In this document: piece after piece, positions 5,799-12,079 of the stretch
Layout: every line of letters begins with the position of its first letter
Numbering within the stretch: the first letter of the stretch is position 1
The notes under the pieces: generated by a model
What the model saw: only the letters and a program-made list of their open reading frames with translations
What the model was told of the DNA's origin: nothing
The model's database searches: none
Position numbers and translations under genes: made by a program
Source of the DNA: an uncultured Mycoplasmatota bacterium
GTDB taxonomy: Bacteria; Bacillota_I; Bacilli_A; RF39; UBA660
Reading direction: 5' to 3'
DNA: 12,083 nucleotides
NCBI GenBank assembly: GCA_900551925.1
Contig: URXR01000037.1
Location: 1-12,083, forward strand

Positions 5799-8033
5799 TT
5801 ATTCCTCCTCGTTCTCTTCTAATTTTACTAAAACTTCTCTTGGTTTGGAACCGTTTTGGGGCCCAATAATTCCTCGTTCTTCTAGTAAGTCTATTATTCT
5901 AGCCGCACGGTTATATCCTAATTTAAATCTTCTTTGAAGTAAGGAAGCGCTGGCTTTTCCTTGGGTAATAACAAATTCAACAATATCATTATAAAGAGGG
6001 TCATCATATTCTTCTTTATCATTTTTAACGGTATTTTCTTTGATGTTTTGATCAACACTATCTAAATTAATAAAGTTTTGGTCAAATGAGGCTTTTTGCT
6101 GAGAAACAGTGTAATCAACAACTTTTTTGATTTGATTTTCATCAATGAATGCTCCTTGAATTCTTTCTGGAGTACTTTCCCCCATAGGAAGGAATAACAT
6201 GTCTCCTTTTCCTAATAGTTTTTCAGCACCGACCATATCTAGAATAGTTCTAGAATCAATGCTTGATGAAACGGCAAAAGAAATCCTTGAAGGAATATTG
6301 GCTTTGATAAGACCTGTGATAACATCTGTTGATGGTCTTTGAGTTGCTATAATTAAATGAATCCCGGCTGCTCTAGCCATTTGAGTAATTCTCATGATTG
6401 AGTCTTCTACTTCTTTACCTGCTACTAGCATTAAGTCAGCAAGTTCATCTACTATTACAACGATATATGGCATTTTAGCTAGTTTTTCATCATCAGGAAG
6501 TTTTTTGTTTTTTTCTTCTACTAATTTGTTATAACCTTCAATGTTTTTAGTTTTATATTCTTCGAATAAATCATAACGTCTTTCCATTTCTGATACTGCT
6601 CTTTTTAAAGCAACTGAAGCTTTTCTGGGATCAGTTACAACTGGTGTTAAAAGATGAGGAATGCCGTTATAAATAGATAATTCTACCTTTTTAGGATCAA
6701 CTAAAATTAATTTTACTTCATCAGGTCTAGCTTTCATTAAGATAGAGATAATTATAGTATTAATGCAAACAGATTTACCAGAACCGGTTGCTCCGGCAAC
6801 TAAAAGATGGGGAGTTTTATTGATTTCACACCATTTAACTTTACCCATGATATCTTTACCAAGAGCTACTGCTAAAGGCATGTTTTGAGTTTGTTTAGGC
6901 ATTAATTCTAAAGTTTCTCTAATAGTTACTGGTTGGGCTTCATCGTTAGGCATTTCTACTCCTACAGTGCTTTTACCAGGAATAGGAGCTTGAATTCTAA
7001 TATCTTTTTTAGCTAAAGCTAATGATATTTCTTTATTTATAGTAAGAAGTTTAGAAACTCTAGTTCCAGAGGAAAGTGATAATTCATATTGGGTAACAGT
7101 TGGTCCAATATTTACTTCGACAACTTTAGCATTTATACCAAAATCATGAAGAACTTTTTCTAAAGCTTCAATATTTTTTTCTATTACGGTATGATTAGCA
7201 GTTTTTTTATTCTTTTTAGGAGCTTCCAATAGTTCTAAAGATGGTAAATTGTAACTTTTATTAAGGTTGCCTGCTTCTTTTGAAGGTGTAGCAGTTTCTT
7301 TGATATTGTTGTTGTTATTTATTTTAGTTAATTCTTTAATATCATGAACTACTAATTTTTCATCATTGTGATCAACTATTTTAGCTTCTTTTTCATCTTC
7401 ATCATCATTAGTTTTTGGCTTTTTATGTGATTTTATGTTTTTAGCTTTTTCTTTACCTTTATCATAGATATCTTTAATTGAAAGTCCAGTAAAAATCATG
7501 AAACCTGCTACTAACAGAATTGGTACTACTACTCTAGTTCCTTCAGCTTCAAATAAGGCATAAAAACAAGAAGAGAAAATTGCTCCTAGAAGGCCTCCCC
7601 CAGTATTGGCAAGAGCCATATTAAAAATTCCTACTTGAACGCTTTTATCCATAATTTTTTCGATACCAAGCATTAAGTAATCTATAGTTTCAGTAAAGAT
7701 TTTACTAGTATTAATATTATCTAAAACGTAGTTTTGGTGCATTAGGACAACAATTCCTACTACAAACAGATATATTCCAACCATTTTAGAAGATAATAAA
7801 TTTATTCCTTTACGATTTATTATTATATAAACTCCGGCAATTAATAGAACTAATAGCAAGAAGAAATATAAATTTCCTACTAGAAAAAGGGCAAATGAGG
7901 CAATAACTCTTCCCACTATTCCATATTTTCCTATTCCCAAAATAGCTGCCAAAATTAAAACAATTCCATATAATTCTACTAAATATGTAGGTTTTTCGTT
8001 TTTCTTAGTTTTTCTACTTTTTTTCTTAGCCAC
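5799..8033 (-). CDS. ftsK: DNA translocase FtsK/SpoIIIE
   Basis: A 744-residue septal DNA pump. The N-terminal part (about 18-185) is a membrane domain with roughly four to five helices that anchors it at the septum. A charged linker (195-280) includes an Asp/Glu stretch and a five-Asn run. The motor domain follows: Walker A GATGSGKS at 414-421, Walker B IVVIVDE ending in Asp529-Glu530, and the ATQRPSTD segment at 563-570. A C-terminal winged-helix gamma domain (about 678-735, with LLQRRFKLGYNRAARIIDLLEERG) is the part that reads KOPS/SRS-type guide sequences in this family. The length is close to B. subtilis SpoIIIE and SftA, and the membrane domain points to SpoIIIE/FtsK rather than soluble SftA. 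The start is GTG at 8031-8033 with AGGAG seven bases upstream; an ATG two bases before it is out of frame. It is the first gene of a four-gene operon. Confidence 0.96.
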   Translation of the reverse strand: MAKKKSRKTKKNEKPTYLVELYGIVLILAAILGIGKYGIVGRVIASFALFLVGNLYFFLLLVLLIAGVYIIINRKGINLLSSKMVGIYLFVVGIVVLMHQNYVLDNINTSKIFTETIDYLMLGIEKIMDKSVQVGIFNMALANTGGGLLGAIFSSCFYALFEAEGTRVVVPILLVAGFMIFTGLSIKDIYDKGKEKAKNIKSHKKPKTNDDEDEKEAKIVDHNDEKLVVHDIKELTKINNNNNIKETATPSKEAGNLNKSYNLPSLELLEAPKKNKKTANHTVIEKNIEALEKVLHDFGINAKVVEVNIGPTVTQYELSLSSGTRVSKLLTINKEISLALAKKDIRIQAPIPGKSTVGVEMPNDEAQPVTIRETLELMPKQTQNMPLAVALGKDIMGKVKWCEINKTPHLLVAGATGSGKSVCINTIIISILMKARPDEVKLILVDPKKVELSIYNGIPHLLTPVVTDPRKASVALKRAVSEMERRYDLFEEYKTKNIEGYNKLVEEKNKKLPDDEKLAKMPYIVVIVDELADLMLVAGKEVEDSIMRITQMARAAGIHLIIATQRPSTDVITGLIKANIPSRISFAVSSSIDSRTILDMVGAEKLLGKGDMLFLPMGESTPERIQGAFIDENQIKKVVDYTVSQQKASFDQNFINLDSVDQNIKENTVKNDKEEYDDPLYNDIVEFVITQGKASASLLQRRFKLGYNRAARIIDLLEERGIIGPQNGSKPREVLVKLEENEEE
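5804..5809 (-). promoter_or_regulatory. deoD SD site encoded within the ftsK C-terminal Glu codons
   Basis: AGGAGG lies inside the GAG-GAG-GAA codons of the ftsK C-terminus, six bases before the deoD ATG at 5795-5797. The acidic end of FtsK therefore doubles as the next gene's ribosome-binding site, which favours coupled translation. Confidence 0.8.
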
Positions 8034-8040
8034 ATGATCA

Positions 8041-8045
8041 CTCCT
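8041..8045 (-). promoter_or_regulatory. SD site for ftsK (GTG start)
   Basis: AGGAG sits seven bases upstream of the GTG at 8031-8033 and decides between it and an overlapping out-of-frame ATG at 8033-8035. Confidence 0.8.
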
Positions 8046-8056
8046 ACTCTAATAAC

Positions 8057-8086
8057 ATTATAGCACAAATGATTTTAAAAGCACAA
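8057..8086 (-). promoter_or_regulatory. Promoter of the ftsK operon (extended -10)
   Basis: On the minus strand a consensus -10 TATAAT (8057-8062) is preceded by TGC, making an extended TGn -10. A -35 TTGTGC (8081-8086) lies 18 bases upstream. It is placed correctly for the ftsK SD and is the best sigma-A-type promoter in the window. Confidence 0.7.
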
Positions 8087-8104
8087 TTTATTTTAGAATA
8101 AATT
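8085..8104. repeat. AT-only 8-bp perfect inverted repeat overlapping the ftsK -35
   Basis: AATTTATT (8085-8092) and AATAAATT (8097-8104) pair perfectly around the loop TTAG. It overlaps two bases of the -35 box. It could be an operator half-site or part of the upstream transcript's end, but an AT-only repeat this short may be chance. Confidence 0.35.
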
Positions 8105-8105
8105 A

Positions 8106-8132
8106 TAAAGAGAAAAGTCTAATTGACTTTCC
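8106..8132 (-). terminator. Weak hairpin terminator of the ORF6N gene, stop codon in the loop
   Basis: An 8-bp stem (8112-8119 with 8125-8132, one G-U pair) has a 5-base loop. On the minus strand it is followed by TCTTTATAATTT, a poor T-tract, so termination may be partial. The stem starts in the last codons and the TAG stop (8119-8121) spans the loop edge. Confidence 0.4.
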
Positions 8133-9000
8133 GAAAACTTTTCTGATTTTTTAAATAAGATAAAATATTTTCTAATAAAAAAGGATGGTCTACTTTATTT
8201 ATAGCAAAACATTTAATACCTAAATCTTTAAAAGAAGACCCACAGTGATATAAAATACTTTTATCTAGGATTATAAATCTATCATGAAATCCATTATGTA
8301 TAAAGGTACTTATATTAGAATACTGACTATTGTATTTTTTAATTAATTCTAAATCAAAGTTCTTGCTATAAATTTTAATACCCACTTTTATATCTCGTAA
8401 TAAGTCAAATAACTTTTTTCCTGCATAGTTATCTATTATTATTATTTCTTCCCGAGCTTTACCTAAAATATCCATCATTAGAGAATAAGCATCATATATC
8501 TGACCCTCAAAGAAGATATGATTATTTACAGTATTATCTAACTTATCTAGTATCAAATCTATTTTAGTATCGTGTTCTAGAAGTTTTGTTTCTACAGTGG
8601 ATATTCTTTTATTATAATTACCAAATGTAATATAACGTTTCATTAATACAAAAGTATTAATTATATCAATACTTACACTTACAGCTTTTTCACTTTTAAG
8701 AATTGTTGCTAACATTAATATACCTTTTTCTGCAAATACTCTAGGAAGTGTTCTTCTACCACCATGATTATTATTTGAAATTCCATTTTGGAATATCAAG
8801 TTCTTATATTCATCATTAGTAAGTACAAACATATATTCAAATGGAAATTTATCTATATTCCTTGTTACAGCTTTGTTTAAATTGAAGGTTGTATATTCAT
8901 ATATTTTAGCTAAATCACTATCAAGCATCACTTGTTTACCTCGTACTTCATATATTAGGTCTTCTATTTTAATATTATCTTTCATAATTAAATCAGTCAT
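8119..9000 (-). CDS. ORF6N-domain protein with degenerate phospholipase-D-like C-terminus
   Basis: A 293-residue protein when started at the ATG at 8998-9000. The N-terminal part (about 8-95) is an ORF6N domain: IEDLIYEVRGKQVMLDSDLA, an aromatic NLNKAVTRN...FPFEYMF segment, then GRRTLPRVFAEKGILMLATIL. This domain is a presumed DNA-binding module common in phage antirepressor-like proteins. A short coiled stretch (130-160) links to a C-terminal PLD-like fold (165-267) with strands EEIIIIDNY and VGIKIYSK and the motif HDRFIILD at 239-246, an HxK(x)4D motif with Lys replaced by Arg. Only one such motif exists, so catalysis is doubtful. The architecture recurs in phages, prophages and bacterial chromosomes; its role is unresolved, and stress or prophage regulation is inference. 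It has its own promoter and sits alone between the ftsK operon and the surface-protein gene. Confidence 0.85.
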   Translation of the reverse strand: MTDLIMKDNIKIEDLIYEVRGKQVMLDSDLAKIYEYTTFNLNKAVTRNIDKFPFEYMFVLTNDEYKNLIFQNGISNNNHGGRRTLPRVFAEKGILMLATILKSEKAVSVSIDIINTFVLMKRYITFGNYNKRISTVETKLLEHDTKIDLILDKLDNTVNNHIFFEGQIYDAYSLMMDILGKAREEIIIIDNYAGKKLFDLLRDIKVGIKIYSKNFDLELIKKYNSQYSNISTFIHNGFHDRFIILDKSILYHCGSSFKDLGIKCFAINKVDHPFLLENILSYLKNQKSFRKVN

Positions 9001-9007
9001 AATAAAA

Positions 9008-9013
9008 CCTCCT
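9008..9013 (-). promoter_or_regulatory. SD site deciding the ORF6N protein start
   Basis: A perfect AGGAGG lies seven bases upstream of the ATG at 8998-9000. The frame stays open upstream to a TTG at 9067-9069, but that codon has no SD and lies upstream of the predicted promoter, so the shorter form is chosen. Confidence 0.9.
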
Positions 9014-9025
9014 GTATTAAATAAA

Positions 9026-9054
9026 ACTATAAAACAATAAAGATATTTTGTAAA
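9026..9054 (-). promoter_or_regulatory. Promoter of the ORF6N gene
   Basis: On the minus strand the -35 TTTACA (9049-9054, 5 of 6) and -10 TATAGT (9026-9031, 5 of 6) are 17 bases apart. They lie just upstream of the AGGAGG site and downstream of the preceding gene's terminator. Confidence 0.65.
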
Positions 9055-9085
9055 ATAACTATTTAACAAAATTTAATACAATATA

Positions 9086-9133
9086 AAAATGAAATATAAA
9101 ACTTCATAAAAAGAAATTTATATATTTCATTTT
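9086..9133. repeat. 13-bp perfect inverted repeat upstream of the ORF6N promoter
   Basis: AAAATGAAATATA (9086-9098) pairs perfectly with TATATTTCATTTT (9121-9133) across a 22-base spacer. The minus strand has no T-tract after it, so it is not a terminator. It lies 32 bases upstream of the -35 box and could be an operator for this or a neighbouring regulator. Confidence 0.5.
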
Positions 9134-9180
9134 AAATACATATCAAAGTATTAATTTTATAGAAATTTAGACTTATCAAC

Positions 9181-9232
9181 AAAAAAGAGTTCTTTCGTCT
9201 TTGAAAGTATTAAACTTTCAAGACAAAAGAAC
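9181..9232 (-). terminator. Strong intrinsic terminator of the surface-protein gene
   Basis: A long stem of about 19 pairs (9189-9232, with one G-U pair and one bulged A, 5-base loop) is followed on the minus strand by TC and six T (9181-9186). It lies about 115 bases past the stop codon and separates this transcript from the ORF6N gene. Confidence 0.85.
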
Positions 9233-9290
9233 ATTTCATAATTCTTTATTTTTTATTTCTATTTTTTATTCGTGCAAACATTGAATAGCC

Positions 9291-9320
9291 ATGCAAAATT
9301 ACTTACCCGTAATTTTGCAT
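9291..9320 (-). repeat. Perfect 12-bp hairpin just downstream of the putative DGR variable repeat
   Basis: ATGCAAAATTAC (9291-9302) and GTAATTTTGCAT (9309-9320) are exact inverted repeats around a 6-base loop (GGGTAA on the minus strand). It starts 26 bases after the stop of the surface-protein gene. No T-run follows, and a separate true terminator lies further on, so it is unlikely to be a terminator. DGR targets are known to need a hairpin/cruciform just past the variable repeat; its position fits that role. Confidence 0.7.
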
Positions 9321-9346
9321 AGTCAGTTGCAATAGTTATCAATACC

Positions 9347-12079
9347 TTACGGTGTTATGACAAGGCGGGATGAGTAGTAAGCGAAAGCGCAACCATCGCT
9401 GAAGCTCGAGTAAAACGCTCCGGCATTAGAACCATTGTTACAGTAACCACCACGAACGAACCAAGGGTTGCTAGAGTAAGCTAGGTAGGAGAAATCTGAA
9501 TGCCAACCTCTACTTGAGGTATTTAATACTTCTTTTATTCCATCTCCTAATTTACTTCTTATTCTTTGACTATTACTTGTTCCAAAACTATATTTATCAT
9601 AATATTTGCTATCAGGATATGAATATGTTCCTGCATATGATGTATAATTTCCTTTATCATATAGTATTCCGGTATAACCTGAATTATCACTTGTTGAAAA
9701 CCCACTCATCATGGTTGTTCCATCATTACTTACTATATTTCCCATTACATAATCATATGCTCCTCCACTCATATCATATACTCCATAAATATTTCCTGTT
9801 GTTGAGGCTACTTTGCTTAAATCTTTTGTTGTGCTTTTTGTATTGGTTCCATATTCTAGTAAATATCCATCATAAGTATAAAATCCATAACTATTATACT
9901 GGGTTGTACTTGTTTGGTCGGTATATGTTCCATTTATTGGTGTTGAACCTCCAACATTTCCTCCACTTCTTCCTGTATAATAACCACTACTATTATTTAT
10001 ATATACTTCTCTGTTTACCCCATATTTTGAATGGGATAAATATGCTACTGCTCCCCATTCCATATTCTTTATCATATGCGTATCTGTATTTGTACTAAAT
10101 CCGTATGTATTACCTTCATCATTCATAGCCATTATATTGGTTTCAAATGAACTTACTCTTTGGCTTCTTATACTACTTAAATCTGGTTTTGTTGTTATAT
10201 TATCTATTGTTCCTGTTAATTCAAACTTTCCTACCCAAAAACCAGTTAACTCCTCTTCTCCAAAGGTAAAAGCTGGATGAGTATAATATTTATTATTACA
10301 GGTACTATCTGTGCAAATATTACCATTTATTTTACATATTTCACTTGTTCCATCTCCGCCTTCTCCTTGAATATTATCAGTACATGTTATTTCTCCAGTT
10401 GATTTTGTACCTCTTTCAAATATTATATCTATTTCTTGAGGATTACTTGTTTTTATCCCATCACTATTATAATTCCAGACTTTATATTTATATCTTGGCA
10501 CCCATACCTGCATTGTACTTATCATATCCATTGGGATAGAACTCCCATTTTCTCTTCCTTCATATCCTCTTAAATTGTAATAAAATAATGTATTTTCATT
10601 TTCCCTATAGTTTACTTCATCACTATAATAAGTCTTTATTTCTTCTTCACTTATAACATCATTTATTACTATCGCATCACTTATTGTTCCTGTAAAATAT
10701 TCTATATGATTCCCATTCGGCTGAGGATTTGCACCCACAAATATTGGCTGAACCGAAGTTTTTATTGTATCTGTCACTGATAGTGAGGTTTCTAACTTAC
10801 CATTTATATACAATTTTAAGGTGTTTCCATCATATGTTCCTACTACTGTATACCATTTATTTAACTCTATTTCATTTTTAGTATTAACTATTTGATAACT
10901 ATTATTATTTTCTCCATATATTACAAAACCTAATAAATTACTAGTATTTATATTAATATAAAAACCCGCAGTATCAGGATTTCCTATTACAATATCTGAT
11001 TCAGTATATTCAATTAATTTAAATCTAGTTATTACTGTTATTTTATTACCAAAATCATAATCATTATATCCAGCATTTATATATGAAGTTGTTCCGTTAA
11101 ATTCTGTTCCTTCTTCTGTATAATTTGCATTAGTTAAATATGTTTCTTGATTTCCAAACTTTTTATTAAATACTAAATTGCTATTTGGTTGATAATTTAT
11201 TTCTTCACTATAGTACTCTTCTATCTCTTCTTCACTTATTACATCTTTCATTACTATCGCATCACTTATTGTTCCTGTAAAAGTTTCATTAGTTATTCCA
11301 CTTGCATTTGGATTACCTCCAATATACAAAGGTTGTGTCGATATTTTTGTTGCTATAGTTAATGATAATGATGCTTCTAACTCACCATTTATATATAATT
11401 TTAATGTCTTTCCATCATAAGTTCCCACTGCTGTATACCAGGTATTCATTTCAATAGTTGTTGTTGAAATCACCGATTTATAAGAAGATGAACTTGAATC
11501 ATACACAGAAAATACTATATTATTAGGAACAGAGATTCTTAGATAAAAACCTGCAGTTTCCGCATTACTTATTATATGTTGTGATAATCCTGTTTTTGTT
11601 GTTTTAAATCTTGCTACTACAGTTATAGTTTTTCCAAAATTATAATTTGCATTACCAGTATTTACATACTGTGAGCCATTAAAGATTTTTCCTTCATAAG
11701 TATTACCTTCATTATAAACTTTGGTATGATCATAAGTTATACTATTAGCCCACATTTTATTATCATAGTCATACCATTTATATTCTAAGCTTTTGTTAGT
11801 TTCATCCGCTTTATTCCATGTTTTATTTTCTTCATCATAATATACTGGCACCATACTACTATCAAGTACTGGAGGATTTGGTTTATTATTTACTACTTCT
11901 ACTTCAATTGTTTTTTCCCCTGTTATTGTATCACTAAAAAGAGCATATGATGTTTTTGTTATACTTACTCCAATAAATATTGCTATTAAAATCATTCCAA
12001 CACTAAATAAAGATAGAAATACTTTATTTATTTCCTTTACATCTTTATTTAATGTCCTATAAAAGTACCCCCCCCCCAA
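9347..12079 (-). CDS. Cell-surface protein with two LamG domains and a C-terminal C-type-lectin-like (DGR target) domain; 5' end uncertain
   Basis: About 910 residues are visible. A membrane anchor/signal helix lies at about 21-41, followed by SYALFSDT, which resembles exported TasA/SipW-type proteins. Two LamG/concanavalin-like jelly rolls follow at about 128-290 and 320-485, each with NTWYTAVGTYDG or NKWYTVVGTYDG, KLYINGxLE and GTISDAIV. A linker contains four Cys (566, 582, 589, 594). From about 525 to the end is an FGE/C-type-lectin-like domain with GFWVGKFELTG (613-623), VYDMSGGAYDYVMGN (767-781) and the C-terminal RGG...NNGSNAGAF...SSRLVI block. LamG and CLec folds bind sugars or proteins, so an adhesin or receptor role is likely but inferred. 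The start is unclear: the marked TTG reads directly into ten G, no SD is visible, and the frame stays open to 12082, so the real start may lie outside the window or on another side of the G-run. Confidence 0.85.
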   Translation of the reverse strand: MGGGYFYRTLNKDVKEINKVFLSLFSVGMILIAIFIGVSITKTSYALFSDTITGEKTIEVEVVNNKPNPPVLDSSMVPVYYDEENKTWNKADETNKSLEYKWYDYDNKMWANSITYDHTKVYNEGNTYEGKIFNGSQYVNTGNANYNFGKTITVVARFKTTKTGLSQHIISNAETAGFYLRISVPNNIVFSVYDSSSSSYKSVISTTTIEMNTWYTAVGTYDGKTLKLYINGELEASLSLTIATKISTQPLYIGGNPNASGITNETFTGTISDAIVMKDVISEEEIEEYYSEEINYQPNSNLVFNKKFGNQETYLTNANYTEEGTEFNGTTSYINAGYNDYDFGNKITVITRFKLIEYTESDIVIGNPDTAGFYININTSNLLGFVIYGENNNSYQIVNTKNEIELNKWYTVVGTYDGNTLKLYINGKLETSLSVTDTIKTSVQPIFVGANPQPNGNHIEYFTGTISDAIVINDVISEEEIKTYYSDEVNYRENENTLFYYNLRGYEGRENGSSIPMDMISTMQVWVPRYKYKVWNYNSDGIKTSNPQEIDIIFERGTKSTGEITCTDNIQGEGGDGTSEICKINGNICTDSTCNNKYYTHPAFTFGEEELTGFWVGKFELTGTIDNITTKPDLSSIRSQRVSSFETNIMAMNDEGNTYGFSTNTDTHMIKNMEWGAVAYLSHSKYGVNREVYINNSSGYYTGRSGGNVGGSTPINGTYTDQTSTTQYNSYGFYTYDGYLLEYGTNTKSTTKDLSKVASTTGNIYGVYDMSGGAYDYVMGNIVSNDGTTMMSGFSTSDNSGYTGILYDKGNYTSYAGTYSYPDSKYYDKYSFGTSNSQRIRSKLGDGIKEVLNTSSRGWHSDFSYLAYSSNPWFVRGGYCNNGSNAGAFYSSFSDGCAFAYYSSRLVITP
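9350..9508 (-). repeat. Putative DGR variable repeat (VR) encoding the C-terminal ligand-binding face
   Basis: The last 53 codons of the surface protein are about 49% GC by my count, against an AT-rich remainder, and use TAC, AGC, TTC, TGC, TCC and CGC where the rest of the gene mostly uses A/T-ending codons. The protein reads WF.RGG, NNGSNAG.F and a closing RLV (873-907), the layout of CLec-fold DGR targets. Between these fixed blocks, codons such as TAC, TGT, AGC, TTC, GAT, TGC and GCT are all one or two A-substitutions from AAC/AAT, as expected from adenine-directed mutagenesis. A template repeat is not in the window, so this is a strong inference rather than proof. Confidence 0.75.
10610..11122 (-). 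repeat. LamG coding repeat, second copy
   Basis: This stretch encodes residues 320-490 and is a diverged duplicate of 11210-11698. It shares a 33-base exact match (10665-10697 with 11250-11282) and near-identical protein ends (GTISDAIV..DVISEEEI). This points to intragenic tandem duplication. Confidence 0.8.
11210..11698 (-). repeat. LamG coding repeat, first copy
   Basis: This stretch encodes residues 128-290, the membrane-proximal jelly roll. It is paired with the copy at 10610-11122. The central parts have diverged (Ser-rich 195-203 here), while the C-terminal strand and following helix are nearly unchanged. Confidence 0.8.
12068..12077 (-). repeat. Homopolymer of ten G (minus strand) at the 5' end of the surface-protein gene
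   Basis: Ten consecutive C on the plus strand read as G10 on the coding strand, encoding Gly-Gly-Gly plus one base. Such a tract is striking in an AT-rich genome. Slippage would shift the frame of anything starting upstream, giving phase variation, but the run is six bases from the window end and could be a sequencing or assembly artefact. Confidence 0.6.

Larger units (their letters stand above)
9055..9346. other. Intergenic region between the surface-protein gene and the ORF6N gene
   Basis: I see no gene in this AT-rich stretch on either strand. From right to left it holds a 26-base spacer after the surface-gene stop, a perfect 12-bp hairpin (9291-9320), an A/T-rich stretch, the intrinsic terminator (9181-9232) and a 13-bp inverted repeat (9086-9133). 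The ORF6N promoter follows just beyond its left end. I found no tRNA, template repeat or reverse-transcriptase fragment. Confidence 0.7.

Noticed and set aside
9001..9069. Longer N-terminus for the ORF6N protein beginning at a TTG at 9067-9069
   Set aside because: That codon lacks an SD and lies upstream of the predicted promoter boxes. The internal ATG has a perfect AGGAGG at seven bases.
9055..9180. Possible DGR template repeat in the intergenic region
   Set aside because: The stretch is AT-only in character and shows no match to the GC-rich framework of the variable repeat.
9291..9320. Hairpin as the transcription terminator of the surface-protein gene
   Set aside because: No T-run follows on either strand, and a much better terminator exists at 9181-9232.
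9514..10098. Plus-strand open frame of 194 codons, rich in Leu, His and Tyr
   Set aside because: It is an antisense shadow of the surface-protein gene. Its composition (Leu/Tyr/His) is what reversed AT-rich coding sequence gives, it lacks an SD, and it has no recognisable domain.
10345..10539. Plus-strand 64-codon open frame
   Set aside because: It is antisense to the surface-protein gene, has the same shadow composition and has no ribosome-binding site.
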